Origin: Trametes villosa | Taxonomy: Eukaryota > Basidiomycota > Agaricomycetes > Polyporales > Polyporaceae | Direction: 5' to 3' | NCBI GenBank assembly: GCA_002964805.2 | Contig: PUDQ02000134.1 | Location: 1-49,031, forward strand | DNA length: 49,031 bases | In this document: one piece after another, positions 1 through 10,175 of the stretch | Numbering within the stretch: position 1 is the first letter of the stretch | Layout of the letters: every line of letters starts with the position of its first letter | Translations under genes and position numbers: made by a program | The notes under the pieces: generated by a model | Seen by the model: only the letters and a program-made list of their open reading frames with translations | Told to the model about the DNA's origin: nothing | The model's database searches: none

Positions 1-7
1 TGCACAG

Positions 8-683
8 GCTCCTGCTCGACCTCAACATGACCTCACACTTCGACTTCCCCGAGGACGAGTGGGCTGCGCCAGGTCCAGGAGCGCTCGCCTGCCTGCAGAA
101 GATGTTTGGGCCCACAGTGCGTGGCCACGAGCCTGCTGCTCTGCGCTACCTGCACCGCACACAGCACGCGCACTTCGCGCGTTTGCGCGTGCGCCCGGAC
201 TGCATCCCGGGCGTGCCCGGGCGTGCGCCAGGACTGAGCATGGTTGACGTCGAGCACGCGCTCTGCGAGTGCGAGAAGTACACACGTGCGGTCCACCCCG
301 CGATCGTCGGCAAGCGCCACAAAGTTGCAAAGCGCACCTTCATGCCGCGGCCGGCGCCCCTCTCCGCGGACGTCCCCGAGCACTGGGCGATGACTGTGCG
401 GCGGCGCACGGAGGACGTCGACTATCGGGACGCCATCCTAGTTGGAGGTGAGGAGCAGTACGAAGTCTCCCACATTGTTGCAGAGAAGCGTCAATACAGC
501 GGAAGCGACCCGCAGTATTTGGTTCGCTGGGCGGGGTGGGACCAGGATGACGATACCTGGCAACGTGAGAGCGATCTGGTGGACGGTGCTTCAAAAGTGC
601 TGCAGGAGTGGAAGTCAGCGAAGGCCCGTATTGCAACCCGCGCTGCAGAGATGCAGAAGATGGGCCTCCGGTTCAGATTCTAG
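8..683 (+). CDS. 3' exon of the HMUDK-helical/chromodomain gene (5' end outside window)
   Basis: Bases 1-7 are the end of an intron (TGCACAG) and the coding exon runs from 8 to the TAG at 681-683. It encodes the last 224 residues: the second half of the helical domain, including the DVEHALCECEKY stretch, and the whole chromodomain. It is the same sequence as 44751-45426. On a circular map the missing first exon is the one at 44002-44687, so this is probably not a second gene. Confidence 0.85.
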
Positions 684-917
684 GCCCCCCAAGAAGGGCT
701 GCACCATGGCGTTCTGACCGAGTTGCCCCCCCAACCCCCCGGACATTTATCTCCAAGTCCTACACCGCCAAACCTGTGTTGGATTGCCGCCAGCTGAGAT
801 ACTCACGTTGTCGGCACCTCCCCGCGCAGACCTCCCCGTCCCGCATATCACCTTACCCTACCACGAACAATTGTCTTACCGTCAGGTCAGCAGCCGTCCG
901 ACCGTCCGCCCAGTGCA

Positions 918-1056
918 ACCTCCCTCCCTGGTCGCCCACCCCCCTACCTCCCTCCCTCCCTGGTTGCCCACCCCCCTACCTCCCTCCCTCCCTGGTTGCC
1001 CACCCCCCTACCTCCCTCCCTCCCTGGTCGCCCACCCCCCTACCTCCTTCCCTCCC
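918..1056. repeat. 32-bp GC-rich minisatellite, about four units
   Basis: Direct tandem units of about 32 bp, each containing CCCTGGTTGCCCACCCCCCT or its TGGTCG variant. The first unit is four bases short and the last is partial. The array sits about 240 bp beyond the stop codon of the chromodomain gene and is strongly pyrimidine-rich on the plus strand. Units are contiguous with no spacers. It creates two proline-rich open frames that I treat as artefacts. Confidence 0.9.
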
Positions 1057-1441
1057 AAATGCACGCTCTTCAAGAATTTGTGGGTCTCCCCGCCAATTCG
1101 TCTGCATCAGGCTCCACTGCTTCAAGTATGCGGTATTGAAATGTATTCACACGCTTTGATATACGTATATATTCCGTGCCCGCACTCGATGGTTGGCGAG
1201 CATGGCTGGCCTTGTGCCCTCATCTCTACCCCAAGGTTGAGCGTTGCAAAGGTGAGTTCCCTTCAAGTTTGGCACCACACCGGTATCAGGTCTCCTGTAC
1301 TCGTCAGTTGTGAGTCTTTTTAAGCTTGCATGGCCTGCAGTGCCAGATGGAGAAGCGAGGGAATGTTAGCAAAGGAAGAAAATAGGGAGTGACAAGAATG
1401 AAAACCAGTGGTTTCCTGATAGTAAGTCAGCGGATGTTTAC

Positions 1442-1903
1442 TCAGATGTTTGAATGAAGCTGACCTGACTGTTGGGCCATGTGGCGATGCCTTAGTTCCC
1501 GCTGTGCTTGCCGATCCCGGCACTTCCGACATGTCTTCAGGAGGGGCAAGGCAGGCCCATGCCACGCACGAGGATTCAGGTTCTCGTCGGCCGACGGCCG
1601 CTTGAATTCTCGGTGCTTCTTGATCTTGCGACACTTGGTACAGCGCTCACGTTTGCGGCAGCTTTGGCAGTGCACATGGGGAGGGTTTCCTGGTCCGGCA
1701 TCGTAGGAACTTGGCCCATATGCGCCATTACAGAGTGCGCAGTTACGGAGATTTGCCATGCGACTGCCAGGGATTACGATGGGAGGAATATAGGTGAGTG
1801 CGCAGTTCCGACACAAGTTAAGCTGAAAGTCCCAGTGGCGAATCGTTGCAGGGACGCTTCTGTCACATTTGCGGCATCCTCGGTCGCTGTGGTTTCCGAG
1901 TCG
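1442..1903 (-). CDS. CxxC-rich zinc-binding-like protein, 5' end uncertain
   Basis: A minus-strand frame of about 153 codons carries a ladder of six CxxC pairs: CRKC, CRNC, CALC, CQSC, CTKC and CRKC. The block CTKCRKIKKHREF followed about 30 residues later by KTCRKCRD resembles a small Cys-rich module that I recall from many fungal hypothetical proteins. No catalytic motif is visible. Metal binding and perhaps nucleic-acid binding are inferred from the Cys spacing alone. The frame opens just after CTTAG at 1907-1903, which could be a 3' splice site, so an upstream exon is likely and the start is unknown. The gene converges on the chromodomain gene, with the minisatellite between them. Confidence 0.55.
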   Translation of the reverse strand, partial: RLGNHSDRGCRKCDRSVPATIRHWDFQLNLCRNCALTYIPPIVIPGSRMANLRNCALCNGAYGPSSYDAGPGNPPHVHCQSCRKRERCTKCRKIKKHREFKRPSADENLNPRAWHGPALPLLKTCRKCRDRQAQRELRHRHMAQQSGQLHSNI

Positions 1904-3107
1904 CTAAGTACACCAGGCATGATGCAGCGTCGGAGAGGGTGTCGTGTGGTTGGTGGTTGGTTGATGAAAGGTGAGCCCCACAAACATCCTGCCTGACGCA
2001 TACTGCTATTGTGCATGTAGCTACGGTGGCCGGCGGAGCAAAGCCAGCCAGGATAGCCACTTCGACAAACCACTTGGTGGCTCGTGAGGGGCGACTATCT
2101 TATATCTTGTTCATATCTCAGTCCAAGCCCCTCAAAATTCACCAGAGGATGCCTATATGTATCTACATTCGCTGTGTGAGAATACATGGGCATAGAAACA
2201 GATATGCGCGGATGCCAGGCCAAACACCTCTCTCGCCACACGAGCCGGTTTGCGAGCGGACAATTTGGTCTTGTTTGGTCCATTCGTGTTCAATGCTCGC
2301 AAATACCATATACAGGAAATGCCACGTGCCGGATCACTCGGCATTTTCCAGCTCAGCAGAATAGAGGTTATTAGAGCGTATGTGCAGCGCGGTTATGACC
2401 GTAAAGCGCCAAACTGCAAACGCGGGCGAAGCGCTGATTTTTGCGCAAGTTGGAGCCAAGTTCTGAACGTTGAACCGCGGTGGGGCGGTTATAACCGCTT
2501 GCAAATACGCTCTATTTGCAGCGGCCTTCCCGCAACTTGGGTGGGGCCGGTGCTTGTATTGGGTGGTGCACTCGCATGCATCTCAGTTGCGTGCGTTGGA
2601 GAGCCCCTACGCAGGCGAGCGATGGGCTCGCCGGGGCGACTTTGGAGGCCATCGACCCACAGATCTCGTATTGCTCCGCACGCAATATTTACTGCTCCAT
2701 GGCGGCTACCCTCCAAAAAATTCGTCCTTCAGGAGTGTAAGAGTCGCCCAGCTGTGCGAAAGCCTGCGGGTGACTACGGTCGCCCAGAAGTCGGCTGGCA
2801 GACAGTTCGCCAGTGGCCCGTAGTCTTCCATGACCCTGGGCGGACTCTGCCAACACTGCTCGACGGCGTCCCACGTCACAGACTGTCAAAGCCTGGTAGC
2901 CTACTGTGCAGTGTCTTTTTTGGGAGGAGCCTAGCATTCTGAAAACAGCTGTAACGCTGCAATGCTGCAGCTCAGCTCGGAAGGAAGCTTCGCCCCTCCC
3001 TCGAGAAAAAGGGGGCCTACCGGAACCCAGCAAGGCCCTGGCGCCCCGACCTCTGATGCCGCATGCCCTTTGAAGCTTGTGCCAGCCGCGCTCAAGGTCG
3101 CAGTGGT
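1904..3107. other. No confident gene; overlapping long frames judged spurious
   Basis: This stretch has a 230-codon plus-strand frame (2250-2942) and a 248-codon minus-strand frame (2689-3435) that overlap each other. Neither shows a recognisable domain, biased composition or splice-supported extension. A GC-rich palindrome-like core (GGTTATAACC, 2487-2496) lies in the middle. It may be an old non-coding repeat. Repeated at 46647-47850. Confidence 0.6.
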
Positions 3108-3250
3108 GATATAAGAGGTAATCCTCCGCGTGCAGCATATGACTCATCTCGCTTAAATTCTGACATACCCAACATAGTAATCTACGTAAACCCCCGCTAC
3201 AGGACTTAGGGAACGAGAACGCACCATCGACGGATGGATTTAGGAGCCTG
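3108..3250 (-). repeat. Left arm of imperfect inverted repeat flanking FunK1
   Basis: Read on the minus strand this segment matches 6243-6384 on the plus strand over about 143 bp with scattered substitutions and small indels. Shared blocks include CAGGCTCCTAAA, CCGTCGATGGTG, GTCCTGTAGCGGGGGTTTA and CTTATATCA-like ends. Similarity stops abruptly just outside the TATATCA edge. No transposase lies in it. It could be one end of an element that carries the kinase gene, or one of two independent MITE-like copies. Confidence 0.7.
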
Positions 3251-3435
3251 TACACCGCGGTGAACCTGAGCGCAACGAGTGGAAGAGGCGTCCACGTGCG
3301 GGATCCCACAGACGACTCATCCGACAGGCCAGAGACTCGTATTATCAACCATATATGACAAGCTAGACACATGCTCCCTGTGCCCCCGCATTGGTTATAA
3401 TGTTGGACGTTATGAAGCAACTCGCATTTACTCAC

Positions 3436-6142
3436 CTACGCAGACTTCACCTTCTTGCACGCAAACGCGCCTTTCCCGCCACTTTTGACAGCATCAAAAA
3501 CGCCCTGGCTATTGGACTCGGAGCTGCGCCTACGCCGCTTCTCCCGGTTACCCGTCTTCTTCTCCTTGTCCTCGACCTGAACGAACTCCAATGCCAGGGA
3601 TGGTGAATGCCTCTGCAGCGCTATCTCCAAGCAGGGAAGTTTCTCGAAAAGGGCGAACATGGAGGCCAGCAGCTTGTCGGGGGTTTTCTGCGGGTGGTGC
3701 AACGGTCCGTATTCTTGCTTGAGCGCTTCCCAGGCAGCCGTGCTGAGCTGCATCACCTCGTCCGCTGCTTGGATATGGCTCTCCTTCTTGCACAAAGCTT
3801 TCAGTTTCGCGAGCAGCTGCAAGTGGTAGTATGTGATACTGCGTTTGATGAAGAACCACCGCGGCCCGGAGAAACCTTGGAAGAGTGGAGCTATCCGCGC
3901 ATCCTCCGGCGTCGTAAGGCGTTGGGAAGCCCGGAACAAGATCCAAAAGATGACCCAGAGGAAGGATTCTGTGTCGTGGAAGAATGTGTGTGGGATGGCA
4001 GGCTGTTTGGGGAGGGGACTGTGTAGTTGTGTTGTGAGTGAATGTTGATCAGACTGGAGGCTGTTGGGGAGTGGCATACCTAGGCGTGGTCAAGGGGTTT
4101 GTCTGCCCAGTTCCAGCCTGAGCCTCGCCAGAAGGCGAGTCATACAAATAATCCCCTGCCTGTACTTCCGCAGCCATGAAGTAGAGGGTGCCCTGATGAA
4201 TCAGAATTGTAAGCTGTTGAAATGGGGCCCCAGGAGAGCAGGACGCACCGTCTTTGGATCGCAGCTACCGGAGCTCGGGCCGCCTTGAACCTTCGCATAC
4301 TCCAAATCGCTCAGGATGCCACGAGATCGCATGCCATCGCGATACAAGAGCAGGTTACCGGAGCTGATGTCGCGATGAACGTAGCCGACCATGCGCAGGA
4401 GCACAAGAGCTGCAAAACAGGTTTGGCAAAGCTTTGGAGAGACATGCTGTTGCCTGGTACTAGGTGCTTACCCGTGAAGCAGTCTTCCATGACCTGGGCT
4501 ACATCCGCAATGTTCTCCACATCATGGAGGGCTTGACATACCTCCTTATACACAATGGCGTAGGACTTCTTCGGCCGGAAGTCTCGCTGGAAAAGGGAAG
4601 TCGCATTCCAGACTTGGGGTCCTGGCAGCATGTCGCGGGACTGGGAGGCCATCTTGGGAGGCACCGTATCCGAAGACTGGGGACTGTCAGAGTAGGTTAA
4701 AGCAGTGACCCGGGAAGCCGTCGAGGGTAGAATCTTGGTGGAGCTGAGCTGTTTGCTGAGTTGGGTGGTCAGGAAGAGTTTCTTGTAGCCACCGTCTTTC
4801 AGAGCAAAGATCTTCTCGCGGATCTCCTCCGGGAACTCCCAGGCAAGGGTCTCCCAGGTTTTCTCTTGAGCTAGCTGACCCAGGATATCGCCCAGCACCT
4901 CGTCCTCCGCCTTCGTCTCTGCATCGAGCCAGAAGTGCTTCAAGATGCATGGTTCGGCGCCCTTTTTGAAGGGGCCAAGAGGGGCGTCGGGCGACTCCAA
5001 CTCGATGACCTCGAAGACTCGCGTAGCGCGGCCTGTGGCGCAAAATCCCAGGTGTTCAGCGATATATGACTTCGTTTTGAAGGCTCGAGCGCCAAGCTTG
5101 TAGACCAGAAAGTGGTCCTTGTTACCCTTCTGGTCAACGCCCTTGTGGCAGGAGATGCACTTGTCGTAGCCAAGCTCTTCCACAGAGGCATATAGGAACG
5201 ACGCAAGGAGCCTGATCAAGTCGCGGGGTGTCTGTAGGCATGTTGGCAAATGTATGGCAGCACACATGGATGAAACGCGCCTTCATGAAGTTGATTGGCT
5301 TCGATCGCACGGAGAATGCCCGCGACCAGTACCATGCCGTCACACTGGTCTTCTCAATGGAGATCTAGATAATAGTTCAGTCAAAGTGATTCATACTTAT
5401 CAACCAGCACGAACTTACGCTGTAGCAGTAGTTTCTGCTGGGGTCATTGTTCAGCAGGTGGATGGCTGCGCTGAGCGCTTTAGCGTGGTTCTAGAGGAAG
5501 GCTCATCAATAGCAGCAAGTAGGCTGACACAGGCAGCGTACATCGGTAAGAGCCTTCTCAGTATCGTCGCACTTGAATTCTAGGTTGACCGCAACGTCCA
5601 CCGTGAGTAGTGATTTTGCTCCTGATGAGTTATTAACTCTGGAGGGCTTCGTCACTATCGCAGCATCAATCTTGTGGGAGCTGCCCGAGATCATCGAGCT
5701 TGTCGCAGTGCTTCCCAGATGCATGTAGGTCGTGCTGGCTGCTCGGTCTGCGGGTCCGGTGGCGTGAAGGATTGAGCGGCAGAGGTCTTGAAGCGGGCGG
5801 AATGAAGCGTCTTCGCTACCAGGCACCGGGGTCTTGAAAGGGGTGACCCCCGCACAGTCCTCGCCTCCCAGGTGGCCTTGTTTACGGATTATCAGGGTGA
5901 GCTCATCCACGTAGTGGTTGGGGGGAGTGAAGGGGGCGAGTTCATTCATGAAGGAGTCGAACGGGACCACCAAGATCTCGTCCTTCATCGCGGATACGTA
6001 TTTGTCACGTTCTTGCGCCACATTCTTATTCCCGCTTTGGGAGCGTACAGCACGGGGGGTGTCACTGAGTAGTACCAATGGTGAAAGGTCAACAAGTAGG
6101 TAAAGAAAGCAGGGCGAATGCTAACCTTGCGATTACTGACAT
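3436..6142 (-). CDS. FunK1-type fungal protein kinase, 8 inferred exons
   Basis: Exons on the minus strand: 6142-6126, 6064-5542, 5490-5419, 5364-5266, 5231-4472, 4409-4249, 4192-4080 and 4018-3436, totalling 775 aa. Introns of 51-62 nt with GT-AG ends keep frame. The one between exons 4 and 5 is only 34 nt, so it may be mis-set or mark a frameshift. Kinase signatures are VHRDISSGN (catalytic Asp504, Asn509) and GILSDLEYAK (metal-binding Asp525, where DFG would be), then DPKTGTLYFMAAEV and HDTESFLWVIFWILF. These are typical of FunK1, a kinase family expanded in mushrooms. The C-terminus has a basic run (EKRRRR) that could be a nuclear signal. Substrates are unknown. No internal stop codon is seen. 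Confidence 0.85.
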
Positions 6143-6242
6143 ATTTACACGCGAAGCGAAGATGGTGTCGTTGCCGTGCACGTTTGGAAATATTGCAGAC
6201 CAAGCATGTACAAACATTGTGCATCAGCGCCACACCCGACCC

Positions 6243-6384
6243 AGGCTCCTAAAACCACCCGTCGATGGTGTGTTCTCGTTCCCGAGTCCTGTAGCGGGGG
6301 TTTATGTAGATTACTGTTTTCGGTATGTCAGATTTTAAGCGAGATTAGTCATATGTTATTCTAGGAGGGTTACCTTTTATATCA
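6243..6384 (+). repeat. Right arm of imperfect inverted repeat flanking FunK1
   Basis: Inverted partner of 3108-3250. It begins CAGGCTCCTAAA at 6243 and ends around TTATATCA at 6384, about 100 bp upstream of the proposed FunK1 start. The arms face each other across the entire kinase gene, so the interval 3108-6384 has the shape of a mobilised or foldback unit. I saw no clear target-site duplication at the outer edges. Confidence 0.7.
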
Positions 6385-6960
6385 GCAGCGGGGAAAGAGA
6401 ACATACCATGACGGCTGGCCTTTTTGTCCCGCCGAGGTTCATCCGACAACGTTTTGCACCTGAAGCGCTTAGAAAAAGCCAAACAGACGCGCAGAATTGT
6501 CGCGCCTCGGTTAATATCAAGAAAGCGCCAGCCTCTCGCGCGACCGAGGCGGTGCGTCGCGCGGCAGCACGCGCAAACGCCCCGAGCATGCAAGTTCTTG
6601 GCAAGCCGCGGTGCGCGAGCTCCCCTTGGGCGTACGCAGGCACTCCGGACTGAGTACGCCGAAGGTTTTGGTGGTGTCCCACCGCACATGACAGGTGATG
6701 CGCGCGGTATGTACCATGCCAGTGATCACCTCGCGTCCACGCTTTCCTTGAGGATCCTCCAAGACTGAACATGTCCGCCGTGGTGTTCTCTGCTGGTTTC
6801 ACTCCCGCGGACTTCAATTCCAGCGCCCCCGGTATTAGGTGTTCTTGCTCACGGGTCGCGAGTCTCGCGCGCGATGCGCAAGCGGGGCACATCGTCCAAT
6901 GCAAGTATGTAGTACCGGCGGCGCTCGGACCCCTCGCGCACCCGTCGCACCCACCCGCGT
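6385..6960. other. No gene seen
   Basis: GC-rich sequence between the inverted repeat arm and the first SINE. Several open frames exist on both strands but none has recognisable motifs or consistent splice extension. I see no promoter, terminator or repeat that I can support. Confidence 0.5.
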
Positions 6961-7230
6961 CCTATGATGGCCCATTTGTACATTCAATGAAAAAACAGCG
7001 CGACTGGCTTATCGCCGCGCACCGCCACATTAGAGCGCGCAACTAAGCACTTTCTAACGCAGCGCGCACATTAAATTCCGCACAGCGCGCACAACTGAGG
7101 GCCGGGGGATTATCCGGAGGTTAAGTTTGCCTCTTATGGTAGCTCAAAAAAACGACCACAGGGGATTCGAACCCGGGCGGGTATGGCAAAACCCCGAGGC
7201 GCCTCTACCAACTCGGCCACCAAGCCTTTA
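6961..7230 (-). mobile_element. tRNA-headed SINE, copy 1
   Basis: On the minus strand the element starts with a tRNA-like head containing an A-box (TGGCCGAGTTGG) and a B-box (GGTTCGAATCC). A body follows with GCGCGCTGCGTTAGAAA and TAATGTGGCGGTGCGC, then CCA(A/G)TCGCGCTGTTTTTT and GTACAAATGGGCCATCATA. The same order of blocks is found at 40696-40966 and 41436-41712. The acceptor-stem ends do not pair as a working tRNA would, so it is read as a Pol III-derived SINE. Confidence 0.8.
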
Positions 7231-7479
7231 CCCGGTTAGGATTGCTGTTGGAATATGTAGTGTTGTTTGAAAGCCCTGGTATGCATCCTTCGAGCTTCAC
7301 GAAGGGGGCCGGTCTGGGATTCCCGCGCGAACGAGGCTTTAGCATGCCCGCCTGAGTGCTCCCGGTTCGGGGGACCCCCCGAGCGCAGCGAGGGAGGGCA
7401 GGGAGCACGAATGGCGGGTCCTCTTCGCGCAACCGTGACCCCACGAAGTCCAAGATCTAAGCGCCGAATGTCCAAGATA

Positions 7480-7671
7480 GGAAGGTGCCTGTTCAGGCTC
7501 ACCATCCGCCGGCAAGCTGAGGACGCCGTCGTCCCGGGAATCCTTGTAGAAGACTTGATTGACGACCATCTGGATGGATGGGGCCTTGTAAAGGCCTTTG
7601 TGGACTTCCCAGCTTGTGTCGATGATCTGGAAGGATAAGGTTAGTGGGCGGACAAGACCTATGTCATACAC
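7480..7671 (-). pseudogene. Possible DUF6532-like fragment
   Basis: A minus-strand stretch reads IIDTSWEVHKGLYKAPSIQ and VVNQVFYKDSRDDGVL. Its shape recalls the conserved core of a basidiomycete domain of unknown function (DUF6532), which has a nonpolar-IQ-V-N-aromatic-K-DDG pattern. The frame then runs into low-complexity sequence with no further similarity. It is short and adjoins the Tnp2 relic, so it is most likely a leftover exon. The family name is a recollection and weak. Confidence 0.3.
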
Positions 7672-7689
7672 ACCTCGTATGCAAAGGCG

Positions 7690-9852
7690 GGTTGCGCAAC
7701 GTAGTTGGCGCGGTTACCGTACTTGTAACTTCCACACAGTGATGCGCATGGTCGCCGTCGACCCCATGCATAACCTCTTCCTAGGTGAGTCTCGCGCATG
7801 ACCGATGTTTTCAACCTCGCTAACGGACGTGAATTGACGCTTTCCGACGATAGGTCTCATCAAAAACTCACTTCTAAGGTTTCTGGGTTCAGCTGAGAGT
7901 GTTCCGAAACAATCTGTCACCAAGGGCCATCGGGCTGTGAACGAGCACTACATACTAACACTGTACTAGGTTTCATTGCCCACTAGGCTAGGTCGGCTCC
8001 CTCGTCTCATTGGTCAGCCGACGGGCGGCTCATTGATCGCTGACTAATGGTTAATTCTGGCAACGGTAGTTGGGCCGTTGGCGGTGAGTAACAGGCAGTC
8101 CTCGCGCTGACAGTGTAAGTATCTGATCTTGTTGCACTAGCTGCCGGAACTATGGAATGGCTTGGATTAGCCAGCGGTCGAGCCCACTTTTATAAGATTG
8201 TCTGGAAAACCTGCGGCAGCGTTTTCAGCGACGGAAGGAGTTGCAACGCGCCCGGAAGAAGAAGGCGTCCACAACGAGATAGCGGGCGAAGCAATGTCTT
8301 GACGGCACGAGACAGCCTATGGAGAGTGAGCGTCGCTCTTCGCGAGTTCGGAAACCCACAGAGAAGGCAAAGGTTTGCGTGACCACTCTCCTGCTCCGCG
8401 ACTGGCCATGCTAACCTATTCCATCTGTGTAGGAAATGGTCTGGACGCTGATGATGCGGGCGCTACAGTCGACGACGCGAATGACGAGTGGATTTATGAC
8501 GATGGCGAGGAAGGCTCTGCGCAGCGGTCGTCTCTGCACGAGCGAGATCTCTTGACCTTCCTCAAACTCTGTACTACTACAGCTCTCCGACTATTATTGT
8601 CCGACAGCATCGATGACGACCAGCTCAACCTCGGAGACTCCCTTACTCATGAATACTGTATGGAACTCGTTGAGGTACATGCGTACTAGATGTTGACATA
8701 TCTGCTATACTAACCTACAAACAATCAGTTTTACGGTCCCGAGGTGATCCGCCCCAATCACCATTATGCAACGCACACAGCGGAGTTCATCCGCGACTTT
8801 AGACCACTCCGTGGCTTCTAAACGTTCCTTTTTGAGAGACTGAACAAGGTCCTCAAGGGATATCGACCAAATAACCACGGCGGAGGTGCCAGCTTGCGCG
8901 AGTTCTATCGAGCCTCAGCGCTTCATCGCACGGCAAGTACTAATGATTTTGCACTCGTCACGTCTTACCGATGGTTCTGTGTCTCTTGTAGCTCGCAGGC
9001 ACGGCGGGCACCCTTGAATATGTGACCGGACAATCGTTGTCCCATAATCGACCGGAGTGTTTAACTACGTGCCAGACCAAGGACTATGTCGCGGCTATGT
9101 GCCCAAATGGGGTCACGTGTGGTCCATCAGGATGACTATGAAACGACTTTTGTTCGGTCGAATATCCAACGATGCCCGTAGTGAGGCGGCATTTGGCAGC
9201 AACCACGCGGCTCGGTATCCCACATGACTTGCTGCATGATGCAAGATGCGACGTCCGACGGCTGCGGCACACTTGAACGACTCGTCGAGGACGTGGATGA
9301 CATGTACACTGATGGTATGCTACGCTCTCACCTCGCGGATGTATATGTTGACGCCCCTCTCTAGAAACTACCTTGTTATCCTTCAGTCCACGTTCAGCTC
9401 GCGAGAGCCCGGAGAGCCCGGCCTGGACGACCCCGTATACCACAGTCCGCTCAAGTATCTGCCCGCCCGCTACCCCCTGCAGAACTTTCATCCCGACATC
9501 TCACCGGCCCCTCACCCGATCACCGTGCTGAGTCCTGACGCGGTCAGCCACAGTCTTCGACTATGTAGTCGTAGCCGGGCATCAATATCATGCCGCAAGT
9601 CCCTCTACTAACAGCGCTAGCTTGCTTGCGCTGATACGCACTTCAAACGCGGGCACCACCTGGGTCGGCCAGATCGAACATATCTTCATGTACGACGTCG
9701 CCGGGTCCTCTGGGGAGCTCTTCGCTTACGTGCGCTGGCTTCGCCCTGCTCGCTTATCGTTCGAGGGCACTCCGTGGGCGCATTGCCAGGTGACGTTTGA
9801 AATGGGTCTGACGTGGTCTGAAAGGTCTATGCTAGACTTTTCAGAACTTTGA
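7690..9852 (+). pseudogene. Decayed Tnp2 (CACTA/EnSpm) transposase
   Basis: Scattered plus-strand segments match the order of agaricomycete Tnp2-associated proteins. MVAVDPMHNLFLG lies near 7750-7786 and LPTRLGRLPRLIG near 7980. At 8500-8690 there is RDLLTFLKLCTTTALRLLLSD with DSIDDDQLNLGDSL. After an intron-like GTACAT...AATCAG gap, FYGPEVIRPNHHYATHTAEF and FERLNKVLKGY follow at 8729-8870. An in-frame TAA interrupts at about 8820, and frame changes separate the blocks. A last block near 9666-9850 (VGQIEHIFMYDVAGSSGELF) fits the C-terminal region of this family. No terminal CACTA repeats were identified. The transposase cannot be functional. Confidence 0.7.
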
Positions 9853-10175
9853 AGGAAAATTCCAATCCCTGCTCTTCCTCCCTTTAGATAAGCTTGGCGT
9901 TGGGACCTCTGCAGCTTGTTCTGGGAGTGGCAATGAGGATAAAGTGGACTCGGGCGTGTCCGTTGTGTGCTGCATGAGCCAGGCAAAGGAGGCAGATATC
10001 TGCCAGTAGAGGCTGCATTTGTGGGAAAGGGGGGGCGCTAATGGGATGTACGGTGTATTCATTCCAAGCAGGCAGGAACATGTGCATGTTATAGTTTCTG
10101 GACACAGAGTGTTCAAAAAAGCGAAATCATGAACATCCCAAAACTGTTCCACCACTACATATGACAGGCCCAAGT
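9853..10175. other. No gene seen
   Basis: Intergenic sequence between the Tnp2 relic and the 209-aa gene, serving as the 3' flank of the latter. No repeat, RNA or motif could be supported. Confidence 0.5.

Larger units (their letters stand above)
1..4288. repeat. Left copy of 4,288-bp terminal direct repeat
   Basis: The first 4,288 bases recur in the same orientation at 44744-49031. Every line I compared matches base for base, including the minisatellite and all reading frames. The block holds the 3' exon of the chromodomain gene, the minisatellite, the CxxC gene and the last part of the FunK1 gene. Its position at the very ends of the window fits circular closure or a tandem array unit of 44,743 bp better than an internal dispersed repeat. 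Confidence 0.97.

Noticed and set aside
918..1056. CRISPR-like array
   Set aside because: Units are contiguous and without spacers, the genome is eukaryotic, and no cas genes are present.
608..1323. Proline-rich frames of 183 and 179 aa
   Set aside because: They come from reading the C-rich minisatellite in two frames; no family features.
2250..3435. Two long overlapping frames (230 aa plus, 248 aa minus)
   Set aside because: They overlap each other antisense, lack any domain or splice support, and the minus one runs through the inverted repeat arm.
7141..7230. Possible tRNA gene (and similar at 40880-40966 and 41436-41510)
   Set aside because: A-box and B-box are present but acceptor stems do not pair well, and all three continue into the same non-tRNA body, so they are SINE heads.
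7690..9852. KDZ transposon often linked to base-modifying enzymes in fungi
   Set aside because: The recognisable blocks (DPMHNLFLG, RPNHHYATHT) are those of Tnp2/CACTA proteins; no KDZ transposase or CxC domain was seen.
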